Source: Nocardioides sp. S-1144
Lineage (GTDB): Bacteria > Actinomycetota > Actinomycetes > Propionibacteriales > Nocardioidaceae
DNA length: 64,000 nucleotides
Direction of reading: 5' to 3'
Assembly: GCF_005954645.2 (NCBI RefSeq)
Contig: NZ_CP040695.2
Location: 1,302,001-1,366,000 of the forward strand
In this document: piece by piece, positions 18,366 to 26,530 of the stretch
Layout of the letters: each line of letters starts with the position of its first letter
Numbering within the stretch: position 1 is the first letter of the stretch
The notes under the pieces: generated by a model
Databases searched by the model: none
The model's input: the letters and a program-made list of their open reading frames with translations, nothing else
Told to the model about the DNA's origin: nothing
Position numbers and translations under genes: made by a program

Positions 18366-19904
18366 ATGTACCCCGGAACCTGGGCCCGGACCAGCCCCGA
18401 CAAGCCCGCCCTCGTGATGGCCGGCTCCGGCCGCACCCTCACCTACGCCGAGCTCGACGACCGCAGCCTGAGGCTCGCCAACCGCCTCCGGGCGGCCGGC
18501 CTGCGCCCCGGTGACGTCGTGGCCCTGCTCAGCGACAACACCCCCGAGACCTACGAGGTCTACTGGGCGGCGCTGCGCTCGGGCCTCTACATCACCGCGG
18601 TCAACCACAACCTGAGCCCGGACGAGGCGTCCTACATCGTGCGCGACTGCGACGCCCGGGCGCTGGTCGTCTCCGCGGCCAAGGCCGACCTCGTGGCCCG
18701 GCTCGACGTCGACGTCGAGGAGCGCCTCGCCTACGGCGGCCCGGTCGAGGGGTACGGCGACTACGAGGCCGCCCTCGCGGGCGCCGGCGACGACCCGCTC
18801 CCCGCGCAGCCGCACGGCGACGACCTCCTCTACTCCTCCGGCACGACCGGCCGGCCCAAGGGCATCAAGCTGCCGCTGCCCGACTACGCCGTCGACGAGC
18901 CCGGCTACAAGTACGTCGCGATCTTCGGCGGGCTCTACGGCTTCGACGAGTCGACGGTGTACCTGTCGCCGGCACCGGTCTACCACGCCGCGCCGCTGCG
19001 CTTCGGGGGCGTCGTCCACGCCCTCGGCGGCACGCTGGTGATGATGGAGAAGTTCGACGCGGAGGGGTTCCTCGCCGCCGTCCAGGAGCACCGGGTGACC
19101 CACACCCAGATGGTGCCGACGATGTTCGTGCGGCTGCTCAAGCTGCCCGACGACGTGCGCGGGTCCTACGACGTCTCCTCGCTGCGGTGCGTGGTGCACG
19201 CGGCCGCGCCGTGCCCGGTCGAGGTCAAGCACCGGATGATCGAGTGGCTCGGTCCGATCGTGAACGAGTACTACGCCTCCACCGAGGCCAACGGCGGCAC
19301 CATGATCAACAGCGAGCAGTGGCTGGCCCACCCCGGCTCGGTCGGCGTGCCCCTCATCGGCCGGCCCCGCGTCTGCGGCGAGGACGGCGCCGAGCTGGCC
19401 GCGGGGCAGGTCGGCACCCTGTACTTCGAGCGCGAGGAGTTCGAGGGCGCGCCGTTCGAGTACCACAAGGACCCCGAGAGGACGGCGTCCACCCAGCACC
19501 CGCACCACCCGAACTGGACCACCGTCGGCGACCTCGGCTACCTCGACGACGACGGCTTCCTCTACCTCACCGACCGCAAGGCGTTCATGATCATCAGCGG
19601 CGGGGTGAACATCTACCCGCAGGAGATCGAGGACCTCTTCAGCCTGCACCCCGCGGTCACCGACATCGGCGTCTTCGGCGTCCCCGACGAGGAGATGGGG
19701 GAGCGGGTGGTGGCGTTCGTGCAGCCCGCCGTGCCGGGCACGCCCGAGCTCGCGGCCGAGCTGACCGCCTACGCCCGGGAGCGGATGGCGCACTTCAAGG
19801 TGCCGCGCGAGATCCACTTCCGCGCCGAGCTGCCGCGCACGCCCACCGGCAAGATGGTCAAGGGCAGGCTCAAGGACGAGTACGCCGCGGGCGCCCGGCG
19901 CTAG
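18366..19904 (+). CDS. Acyl-CoA synthetase / AMP-dependent ligase (FadD type)
   Basis: A 512-residue adenylate-forming enzyme that activates a carboxylic acid as acyl-AMP and then acyl-CoA. Motif A3, YSSGTTGRPKG, begins at residue 156. The adenine region NEYYASTEANGG, the hinge TDRKAFMIISGGVNIYPQEIED and the catalytic-lysine motif PTGKMVKG near the C-terminus are all present. Length and TEANGG pattern fit the mycobacterial FadD4/FadD12-like medium- or long-chain group. ATG at 18366 follows CAGAGT 6 bases upstream, possibly a -10 of a leaderless mRNA; no Shine-Dalgarno sequence is seen. Convergent with the methyltransferase gene; gap 7 bases. Confidence 0.85.
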   Translation: MYPGTWARTSPDKPALVMAGSGRTLTYAELDDRSLRLANRLRAAGLRPGDVVALLSDNTPETYEVYWAALRSGLYITAVNHNLSPDEASYIVRDCDARALVVSAAKADLVARLDVDVEERLAYGGPVEGYGDYEAALAGAGDDPLPAQPHGDDLLYSSGTTGRPKGIKLPLPDYAVDEPGYKYVAIFGGLYGFDESTVYLSPAPVYHAAPLRFGGVVHALGGTLVMMEKFDAEGFLAAVQEHRVTHTQMVPTMFVRLLKLPDDVRGSYDVSSLRCVVHAAAPCPVEVKHRMIEWLGPIVNEYYASTEANGGTMINSEQWLAHPGSVGVPLIGRPRVCGEDGAELAAGQVGTLYFEREEFEGAPFEYHKDPERTASTQHPHHPNWTTVGDLGYLDDDGFLYLTDRKAFMIISGGVNIYPQEIEDLFSLHPAVTDIGVFGVPDEEMGERVVAFVQPAVPGTPELAAELTAYARERMAHFKVPREIHFRAELPRTPTGKMVKGRLKDEYAAGARR

Positions 19905-19911
19905 CCGGGCG

Positions 19912-20754
19912 CTAGCCGGGTGGGGCCGGCCTGACGGCCTGCAGGGTGTAGGTGAACGGCACCCGCCACGGCCGGTCGCGCAGCCGGAGCTCCCCGGGCT
20001 CGGCGGCCGGCTCGGTGTAGCCCGGCAGCGCGTCCCACGGCGCGCTGTCGTGCTCCTCGAGCGACGTCACGACCAGGCCCGCGTCGAGCACCGCGGTGAC
20101 GACCTGGCCGAGGCCGTGGTTCCACTCGTGGGTGACGTGGTGCTCGAAGGTGGTGTCGGTCTCCACGTAGGTGCCCGGCTCGTCCCACACCGTCGCCCCG
20201 GCGCGCTCGACGTAGGGGTGCTCGACGGTGACGAGCCCGTCGGGCCGAGGGTCGCCGAGCGCCCACAGCATCGGGTGGCCCTCCCGGAGGAAGAGCCGCC
20301 CGCCCGGGCGCAGCAGCCGGGCGACGACGTCGGCCCAGCGCGCCACCGACGGGATCCAGCACAGCGCACCGATGCCGGTGAAGACCAGGTCGAACCCACC
20401 CGCGGGCAGGACGTCGGCGGCGGCGTACACGTCGGACTCGACGAAGTCGACGTCCGCGCCGGCCTCGGCCGCCAGCCGGCGCGCCTGCTCGAGGGCGGGG
20501 CCGCTGAAGTCGAGACCCGTCATCTCGGCGCCGAGGCGGGCCAGGGAGATCGTGTCGGTGCCCAGGTGGCACTGCAGGTGGACGCCGCGCAGCCCCTCGA
20601 CGCTGCCCAGCCGCGGCAGGTCGAAGCGGACGACGTCCGACAGGTGCGCGGGGTCGTCGCGGAAGCGCTGGAGCGCGTAGTCGGGGGAGACGGCGTGCGC
20701 GGGCGCGCGCTCGTCCCAGCTGGCCCGGTTGAGCCGGAGGTACTCCTCGCTCAC
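19912..20754 (-). CDS. Class I SAM-dependent methyltransferase
   Basis: A 280-residue protein with a Rossmann methyltransferase core: motif I region GVHLQCHLGTDTISLARLG, an acidic ribose-binding end GLDFSG, VDFVESDVY and the post-motif FDLVFTGIGAL. The N-terminus (EEYLRLNRASWDERAP) is typical of a family of uncharacterised actinobacterial and proteobacterial methyltransferases. Acceptor unknown. GTG start at 20754 lies 5 bases after the stop of the upstream acyl-CoA synthetase gene, so the pair is an operon; a lipid or carboxylate acceptor is possible but not shown. Confidence 0.8.
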   Translation of the reverse strand: MSEEYLRLNRASWDERAPAHAVSPDYALQRFRDDPAHLSDVVRFDLPRLGSVEGLRGVHLQCHLGTDTISLARLGAEMTGLDFSGPALEQARRLAAEAGADVDFVESDVYAAADVLPAGGFDLVFTGIGALCWIPSVARWADVVARLLRPGGRLFLREGHPMLWALGDPRPDGLVTVEHPYVERAGATVWDEPGTYVETDTTFEHHVTHEWNHGLGQVVTAVLDAGLVVTSLEEHDSAPWDALPGYTEPAAEPGELRLRDRPWRVPFTYTLQAVRPAPPG

Positions 20755-20759
20755 GGCGC

Positions 20760-22643
20760 TCAGCCGTAGAGCCGGTCGAGGACGTCGGCGTACTTGGCGT
20801 TGACCACGCGGCGCTTGAGCTTGAGGGTCGGGGTGAGCTCCTCGGACTCCGCGGTCCACTCGGCCGGCAGCAGCTCGAAGGCCTTGACCTGCTCGGGGCG
20901 GGAGAGCCGCGCGTTGGCGGCGTCGACGGCGGCCTGCGCCAGCGCGAGGACCTGCGGGTGGCGGGCCAGCTCGGCGAGGTCGGTGACCTCGATGCCCATC
21001 GACGCCGCGACGATCGGCGCGATCTCGCCGTCGAGGGTGAGCACCGCGACGACGTAGGGACGGGCGTCGCCGACGACCATCGCGTGGCCGATGATCGGGG
21101 ACTCCTTGAGGAGGTTCTCGATGTTGGAGGGCGCGATGTTCTTGCCCGACGAGGTGATGATGAGCTCCTTCTTGCGGTCGACGATCGCCAGGAACCCGTC
21201 GTCGTCGAGGGTGCCGATGTCGCCGGTGTGCACCCAGCCGTCGGCGTCGATCAGCGCCGCGGTCTGCTCGGGGTCCTCGTGGTAGCCCGACGTCGTCACC
21301 GGCCCGCGCACCAGCACCTCGCCGTCCTCGGCGATCCGCACCTCCATGCCCGGCGTGGCGCGGCCGACCGTGCCGAGCCGGAAGCCGGCGGGACCGTTGG
21401 CGGTGACCGCGCCGCAGGTCTCGGTCATCCCGTAGACGTCGTAGACTTTCAGGCCCAGGCCGGCCATGAACCGGGCGACCTCGAGCGGCATCGGCGCGGC
21501 GGCGGAGGCCGCCCACTGCACCTGGTCGAGACCGAGCACGAGGCGCAGGAACCCGAGGATCGCGGCGTCCGCCTTGGCGTGGGCCCGCTCGATCTCGGGC
21601 GTCATCGTGGCGCCGACCTGCTGCGCCTCGACCCAGGCGAGGCCGGCCGCCATCGACTGCTCGACCATCGCGCGACCCGCCGGGTCGGGCTCGGCGGCGA
21701 GCTTGGCGGAGATGCCGGTCTTGATCTTCTCCCACACGCGGGGGACGCCGAAGAACAGCGTCGGGTGCACCTCCCCGAGGGCCGTGAGCAGCTCGGCGGG
21801 GTCGCCGATGGCGTGGGTGTGGCTGCCCAGGAACTGCGGGATGTAGATCCCCAGCGTGCGCTCGGCGATGTGGGCCAGCGGCAGGTAGCTCACCGAGCGC
21901 TGCGGTCCGTCGAGCTGGGCGTCCTCGAGCGTGCTGACCGCCTCGTGCATGACGTTGCGGTGCGACAGCACGACGCCCTTCGGGTTCCCCGTGGTGCCGG
22001 AGGTGTACAGGATGGTCGCCGGCGCGTCGGGGGACAGCTCGGCGGTGCGCGCGGCGACGGCGTCCGGGTGCTGGGCGCGGTGGGCGCGGCCGCGCGCGAC
22101 GAGGTCGTCCCAGGTGAGGTGCCGGTCGTCGGTGCGCGCGGCCGGGTCGACGAGGACGACGGTCAGCGCGTCGCCGGCCTCGTCGATCGCGCGCTGCCAA
22201 CGGGCGAGGTGGTCGGCGTCCTCGAGGATCGCGACCGACGGCCTCGACTGGCCGGCGATGAAGGCGACCTGCTCGACCGACAGCGTGTTGTAGATCGACA
22301 TCGGCGTCGCCGCCGCGTGCACGACGCCGATGTCGGCGACGACGTGCTCGATGCGGTTGGTGGCCATGATCGCGACCCGGTCGCCGGTCGCGACGCCGAG
22401 CGTGAGCAGCCCGGCCGCGACGTCGAGGCCGAGCTCGCGGGTCTGGCGCCAGCTGAGCGTCCGCCAGCCGCCCTCGTCGTCGCCCTCGTGGCCGGCGTCC
22501 TCGGCCCCGCGGTGCCGGTCCGAGAACGCCGGCGCGTCGGCGTGCTCGGCCACGGTGGCCGCGAGCACGTCGGCGAGCGTGCGCTCGCCGACCGCCTCCG
22601 CGATCCGGGCGCGGGTGGTCAGGACGGCGGCGTCGACGCTCAT
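20760..22643 (-). CDS. Long-chain fatty-acid-CoA ligase (FadD15-like)
   Basis: A 627-residue AMP-forming ligase of the long-chain acyl-CoA synthetase type. Visible: TILYTSGTTGNPKGVVLSHRN (about residues 209-229), YGMTETCG, TGDIGTLDDDGFLAIVDRKKE, TSSGKNIAPSNIEN, and the C-terminal LTPTLKLKRRVV motif characteristic of this long-chain branch. It likely activates free fatty acids for degradation or lipid synthesis at the membrane face. ATG at 22643 is preferred over an in-frame GTG at 22667. It is followed closely by the methyltransferase and preceded by 52 bases to the acyl-CoA dehydrogenase stop, suggesting a three-gene lipid transcription unit. Confidence 0.9.
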   Translation of the reverse strand: MSVDAAVLTTRARIAEAVGERTLADVLAATVAEHADAPAFSDRHRGAEDAGHEGDDEGGWRTLSWRQTRELGLDVAAGLLTLGVATGDRVAIMATNRIEHVVADIGVVHAAATPMSIYNTLSVEQVAFIAGQSRPSVAILEDADHLARWQRAIDEAGDALTVVLVDPAARTDDRHLTWDDLVARGRAHRAQHPDAVAARTAELSPDAPATILYTSGTTGNPKGVVLSHRNVMHEAVSTLEDAQLDGPQRSVSYLPLAHIAERTLGIYIPQFLGSHTHAIGDPAELLTALGEVHPTLFFGVPRVWEKIKTGISAKLAAEPDPAGRAMVEQSMAAGLAWVEAQQVGATMTPEIERAHAKADAAILGFLRLVLGLDQVQWAASAAAPMPLEVARFMAGLGLKVYDVYGMTETCGAVTANGPAGFRLGTVGRATPGMEVRIAEDGEVLVRGPVTTSGYHEDPEQTAALIDADGWVHTGDIGTLDDDGFLAIVDRKKELIITSSGKNIAPSNIENLLKESPIIGHAMVVGDARPYVVAVLTLDGEIAPIVAASMGIEVTDLAELARHPQVLALAQAAVDAANARLSRPEQVKAFELLPAEWTAESEELTPTLKLKRRVVNAKYADVLDRLYG

Positions 22644-22695
22644 GGGCGCCAGTGTGACGGGCGCCACACGTCGCCGACAAGCACGAGCGGTCCGC

Positions 22696-23844
22696 TCAGA
22701 TGCCGAGCATCCGCCCGATGATCTCCTTCTGGATCTCGGTCGTGCCGCCGTAGATCGTCTGGATCCGGGAGTCGGTGTAGGCCTTGGAGATCGGGTACTC
22801 GCTCATGTAGCCGTAGCCGCCGTGCAGCTGCACGCCCTGGTCGGCGAACTTCTTCTGCAGCTCGGTGGTCCACCACTTGGCCATCGAGGCGAGCGCGGTG
22901 TCGACCTCGCCTGCGTTCAGCTTGAGGATGCAGTCGTTGACGAAGAGCCGGGCGATGTAGACCTCGGTGGCCATCTCGGCGAGCATGAACCGGTTGTGCT
23001 GGAACTTCCCGATCGGCTTGCCGAAGGCCTCGCGCTCCTTGGCGTAGCGCAGGCACAGCTCCATGATGTGCTCCATCGCGGCGACGGCGATGGCGGCGAT
23101 GGAGACGCGCTCCTGCGGGAGGTTGACCATGAGGTTGACGAAGCCGGTGCCCTCCTCGCCGAGCAGGTTCTCCTTCGGCACCACGACGTTGTCGAAGAAC
23201 AGCTCGGCGGTGTCCTGGGCCTTGAGCCCCATCTTGTCGAGGTTGCGGCCGCGCTCGAAGCCCTCCATGCCGCGCTCGACGACGAGCAGGCTGATGCCCT
23301 GGTGGCCGGCGTCGGGGTTCGTCCGGCACACCACGACGACCAGGTCGCTCATGATGCCGTTGGAGATGAAGGTCTTGGACCCGTTGAGGACGTAGTGGTC
23401 GCCCTTGTCGACGGCGCTGGTGCGCACGCCCTGGAGGTCGGAGCCGGCGCCGGGCTCGGTCATCGCGATGGACGAGATGAGCTCGCCGCTGACCAGCCCG
23501 GGCAGCCAGCGCTGCTTCTGCTCGTCGGTCCCGAGCTGGCTGATGTAGGGGACGATGATGTCGGTGTGCACGGGGAAGCCGAGCCCGCTCGCGCCGACCT
23601 TGCTGATCTCCTCGGCCACCACGGCGTTGTAGCGGAAGTCGCGGATCCCGGCGCCGCCGTACTGCTCGTCGACGTCGAAGCAGAGCAGCCCCATCTCGCC
23701 GGCCCTGGTCCAGACCTCGCGGCTGACCTGCCCGTCCTTCTCCCACTGGTCGTGGTGCGGCACGACCTCCTTCTCGAGGAACGAGCGCACGGTGGCCCGG
23801 AAGTCCTCGTGCTCCTGCTCGTAGATCGACGGGGTCTCGGGCAT
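22696..23844 (-). CDS. Acyl-CoA dehydrogenase (FadE type)
   Basis: A 382-residue FAD enzyme for alpha,beta-dehydrogenation of acyl-CoA. Motifs: MTEPGAGSD (128-136), NGSKTFISNG (154-163), REAFGKPIGKFQ and HGGYGYMSEYP. At the usual catalytic Glu position near the C-terminus there is IYGGTTE, with Gly at 366, whereas E245 in LPQERVS is available as in isovaleryl- and long-chain acyl-CoA dehydrogenases, so the base has the alternative location. GAGGAG precedes the ATG. It diverges from a MerR-family regulator across 59 bases rich in TACTG palindromes, so that regulator probably controls it. Confidence 0.9.
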   Translation of the reverse strand: MPETPSIYEQEHEDFRATVRSFLEKEVVPHHDQWEKDGQVSREVWTRAGEMGLLCFDVDEQYGGAGIRDFRYNAVVAEEISKVGASGLGFPVHTDIIVPYISQLGTDEQKQRWLPGLVSGELISSIAMTEPGAGSDLQGVRTSAVDKGDHYVLNGSKTFISNGIMSDLVVVVCRTNPDAGHQGISLLVVERGMEGFERGRNLDKMGLKAQDTAELFFDNVVVPKENLLGEEGTGFVNLMVNLPQERVSIAAIAVAAMEHIMELCLRYAKEREAFGKPIGKFQHNRFMLAEMATEVYIARLFVNDCILKLNAGEVDTALASMAKWWTTELQKKFADQGVQLHGGYGYMSEYPISKAYTDSRIQTIYGGTTEIQKEIIGRMLGI

Positions 23845-23878
23845 GGGGTGCTCCTCGGGTCGGGTAGGTCGGTACTCG

Positions 23879-23905
23879 CCAGTACTGGTGTGACAGTAAT
23901 ACTGT
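23879..23905. promoter_or_regulatory. Operator palindromes between the acyl-CoA dehydrogenase and merR genes
   Basis: Two perfect palindromes sharing the TACTG half-site: CCAGTACTGG (23879-23888) and ACAGTAATACTGT (23893-23905, centre A). TAATAC at 23897-23902 could be the -10 of the MerR gene. Good candidate binding site for the divergent regulator. Confidence 0.6.
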
Positions 23906-23912
23906 GATCCTC

Positions 23913-24644
23913 ATGGCGACACCCCCTGCCGACCTCGCGGACGAGCTGCTCACCATCGACGAGCTCGCCGCCGCGGTCGGGACGACGGTGCGCACGACGC
24001 GCTACTACGCCAGCCTCGGGCTGGTGCCGGCGCCGCTGCGCCGGGGACGGGTCGCCTACTACGGCCCCGTGCACCGGGCGCGGCTCGAGCTGGCCCGGGC
24101 CCTGCAGGACCACGGGTTCACGCTCCAGGCCGTCGAGCGGGTGCTCGCCGCGATCCCGGCCGAGGCCGGCGTCGAGGACCTCGCCCTCCAGCGGGCGATG
24201 CTCACGTCGTGGACGCCCGAGCCCGCCGCCGTCCTCAGCCGCGAGGAGCTCGAGGCGCGGGCCGGCCGGGCGCTGGACGACGCCGACGTCCGGCGGCTCG
24301 TGACGGTCGGGGCGGTCGAGCCCGATCCCGCCAGCGGCGGCTACCGGGCCCAGCCGCACCTCGCGGTCGGCGTCCAGGTGCTCGACGTCGACGTCCCCGA
24401 CGAGAGCCTCGGCCTCGCCGACGCCGCCATCCGGCGGCACATGGACGCCCTCGCCGACGAGCTGACGACGATCCTGCACACCCAGGTGCTCGAGCCCTAC
24501 CGGCGCACCGCGACGTCCCCGGAGGACGCCGTCCGGCTCGAGCGCACCGTGGCGCAGCTGCGCCGGCTCACCCTCGAGGCCGTCGTCTCCGGCTTCCAGC
24601 GGGCCGCGAACGCCGTCATCCAGCGCTCCCTCGACCGCCCCTGA
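23913..24644 (+). CDS. MerR family transcriptional regulator
   Basis: A regulator of 243 residues from ATG 23913 (246 from GTG 23904). The N-terminal winged-helix MerR domain reads LLTIDELAAAVGTTVRTTRYYASLGLVPAP, followed by RVAYYGPVHRARLELARALQDHGFTLQAVERVL. The C-terminal about 170 residues are helical with no metal-binding Cys cluster, so a metal sensor is unlikely; a fatty acid or acyl-CoA ligand fits its position. It diverges from the acyl-CoA dehydrogenase gene. GTG 23904 would overlap the 23893-23905 palindrome, so ATG 23913 is preferred. A bidirectional hairpin follows. Confidence 0.8.
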   Translation: MATPPADLADELLTIDELAAAVGTTVRTTRYYASLGLVPAPLRRGRVAYYGPVHRARLELARALQDHGFTLQAVERVLAAIPAEAGVEDLALQRAMLTSWTPEPAAVLSREELEARAGRALDDADVRRLVTVGAVEPDPASGGYRAQPHLAVGVQVLDVDVPDESLGLADAAIRRHMDALADELTTILHTQVLEPYRRTATSPEDAVRLERTVAQLRRLTLEAVVSGFQRAANAVIQRSLDRP

Positions 24645-24689
24645 CCGCCGAGTCGGCGCTCGCGCTGAGCGCGAACGCCGACTCGGCGG
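24645..24689. terminator. Long bidirectional hairpin between the merR and LLM oxidoreductase genes
   Basis: CCGCCGAGTCGGCG (24645-24658) pairs perfectly with CGCCGACTCGGCGG (24676-24689). The interior adds a TCGCGC/GCGCGA stem after one mismatch. A third partial copy of the arm, CGCCGACTCGGCA, is at 24708-24720. Lies between convergent genes. Confidence 0.75.
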
Positions 24690-24722
24690 GAACTGACTTC
24701 AACTCAACGCCGACTCGGCAGG

Positions 24723-25751
24723 TCAGAGCCAGTTCTTGACCTGGGCGACGGTGGCGGCGGGGTCGTCGGTGGCGGGCAGCACCTGCAGGTGGGTGACGCC
24801 GGCCTCGCGGAAGGCGGCGATCCGCTCCTTGACGTAGGACTCCGGGCCGACGAGGTTGCCGGCCTCGAGCCACTCGTCGGGAACCAGTGCCTCGGCCTCC
24901 TTCTTCTTGCCGGAGAGGTAGAGGTCCTGGATCTTGGTGGCCGCCTCCTCGTAGCCGTACTGGCAGGCGAGGTCGTTGTAGAAGTTCTTGCCCTTCGCGC
25001 CCATGCCGCCGACGTAGAGGGCGTACATCGGGCGGGCGAGGTCGAGCATGCCCTTGACGTCCTCGCCGATGGCCAGCATGCCCCCGGCGGTGACCTGGAG
25101 CGGGCCGAGCTCGGGGGAGCGCTTGGCGGCACCGGCGGCGAGCGAACTGCCCCAGACGTCGGCGGCCTTCTCCGGGAAGAACAGGTGCGGCATCCAGCCG
25201 TCGGCGACCTCGGCGGTCATCGCGACGTTCTTGTCGCCGAGGGCCGCGACCCAGAGCGGCACCTGCGGCCGCTCGGGCCGGGTGAGCAGCTTGAGGGGCT
25301 TGCCGAGGCCGAGGCCCTGGTCGGCGGGCAGCGGCAGGGTGAAGTTGCGGCCGGTGTGCTCGAGCGGCTCGCGGCGCAGGCCCTGGCGCAGGATGTCGAT
25401 GACCTCGCGGGTGCGGCCCAGCGGGCGCTCGTACGGGAGGCCGTGGAAGCCCTCGATCACCTGCGGGCCCGAGGCGCCGAGGCCGATGACCGCGCGGCCG
25501 GCCGAGACGTTGTCGAGGCCGGCGGCGGTCTGGAGCAGGGCGCCGGGGGTGCGGGAGAAGACGTTGAGGATGCCCGAGCCGATCTCCACGGTCTCGGTCC
25601 TGGCCGCGAGGTAGCCCATCAGCGTGGGCGAGTCGAAGCCGTAGGCCTCGGCCACCCAGACCAGGTCGAGGCCGGCCTTCTCGAGGGCGGTGACCTGGTC
25701 GGCCGCCGCGCGCGGGTTGCCGTCGTACATCAGCATCGTGGTCAGCTTCAT
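24723..25751 (-). CDS. LLM class F420-dependent oxidoreductase
   Basis: A 342-residue luciferase-like TIM-barrel enzyme. The pattern (MKLTTMLMYDGNPRAAADQVTALEKAGLDLVWVAEAYGFDS, IGSGILNVFSRTP, GLGASGPQVIEGFHG, PLWVAALGDKN) is that of the mycobacterial F420-dependent LLM subfamily, which uses reduced F420 to act on diverse organic substrates. Substrate unknown. ATG at 25751 has AGGAG 13 bases upstream; the open frame extends to 25829 but with an unconvincing N-terminus. It diverges from the NADPH:F420 reductase gene, which can supply F420H2, and shares the window with fbiC. Confidence 0.85.
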   Translation of the reverse strand: MKLTTMLMYDGNPRAAADQVTALEKAGLDLVWVAEAYGFDSPTLMGYLAARTETVEIGSGILNVFSRTPGALLQTAAGLDNVSAGRAVIGLGASGPQVIEGFHGLPYERPLGRTREVIDILRQGLRREPLEHTGRNFTLPLPADQGLGLGKPLKLLTRPERPQVPLWVAALGDKNVAMTAEVADGWMPHLFFPEKAADVWGSSLAAGAAKRSPELGPLQVTAGGMLAIGEDVKGMLDLARPMYALYVGGMGAKGKNFYNDLACQYGYEEAATKIQDLYLSGKKKEAEALVPDEWLEAGNLVGPESYVKERIAAFREAGVTHLQVLPATDDPAATVAQVKNWL

Positions 25752-25831
25752 GTGGTCCAGCACTCCTGCGGTCGACTCTGACAGTGGTTGTGTCACGATA
25801 GCCGAACCAGACCGACCGAGAGGAACCACCT

Positions 25832-26509
25832 GTGAGCGAGCCCACCTCCTACCGCATCGCCGTGATCGGGGGCACCGGCCCGCAGGGCAAGGGCCTCGGC
25901 TACCGCTTCGCCCGGCACGGCCACGGCGTCGTCCTCGGCTCGCGCTCGGCCGAGAAGGCCGAGCCCGTCGCGGCCGAGGTCACCGAGCGGCTGGCCGGGG
26001 TCGAGGGCGCCGGCGAGGTCACCGGCGCGACGAACGCCGACGCGGTCGCGGCCGCCGACGTCGTCCTGCTCGCCGTCCCCTACGACGGCCACGACGAGCT
26101 CGTCGCGACGCTGCCGCTGGCGGGCAAGACCGTGATCTCCTGCGTCAACCCCCTGGCCTTCGACAAGCGCGGCGCGCACGGCCGGGTCGTCAACGGCGGC
26201 GAGGGCTCCGCGGCCGAGTCGGCCCAGGAGCTGGCCCCCGAGGCCACCGTCGTCGGTGCCTTCCACAACGTCTCGGCGGTGCTGCTCTGGGGCGAGGAGG
26301 AGTTCCTCGACGAGGACGTCCTCGTCGTCGGCGACGTCGTGGAGGCCAAGGAGGTCGCCATGGACCTCGCCGCCGCCGTCACCGGACGCCGCGGCATCGA
26401 CGCCGGCAAGCTGCGGCTGGCCCGCCAGCTCGAGCCGTTCACCGCGGTGCTGATCTCGATCAACCGCAGGTACAAGACCCACGCCGGCGTGCGGATCTCC
26501 GGGCTCTGA
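25832..26509 (+). CDS. npdG: NADPH-dependent F420 reductase
   Basis: A 225-residue Rossmann-fold enzyme transferring hydride between NADPH and F420. The N-terminal IAVIGGTGPQGKGLGYRFA (9-27) is the nucleotide-binding motif, and SRSAEKA (37-43) supplies the NADP 2'-phosphate contact, as in archaeal Fno. The later VVGAFHNVSAVLL and YKTHAGVRISGL are typical of this family. GTG start with AGAGGA upstream. Divergent from the F420-dependent LLM oxidoreductase and converging on the ABC transporter genes. It likely sets the F420H2 pool for the neighbouring enzyme. Confidence 0.88.
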   Translation: MSEPTSYRIAVIGGTGPQGKGLGYRFARHGHGVVLGSRSAEKAEPVAAEVTERLAGVEGAGEVTGATNADAVAAADVVLLAVPYDGHDELVATLPLAGKTVISCVNPLAFDKRGAHGRVVNGGEGSAAESAQELAPEATVVGAFHNVSAVLLWGEEEFLDEDVLVVGDVVEAKEVAMDLAAAVTGRRGIDAGKLRLARQLEPFTAVLISINRRYKTHAGVRISGL

Positions 26510-26530
26510 CCCGGCCCGGGTCGCCGCCGC

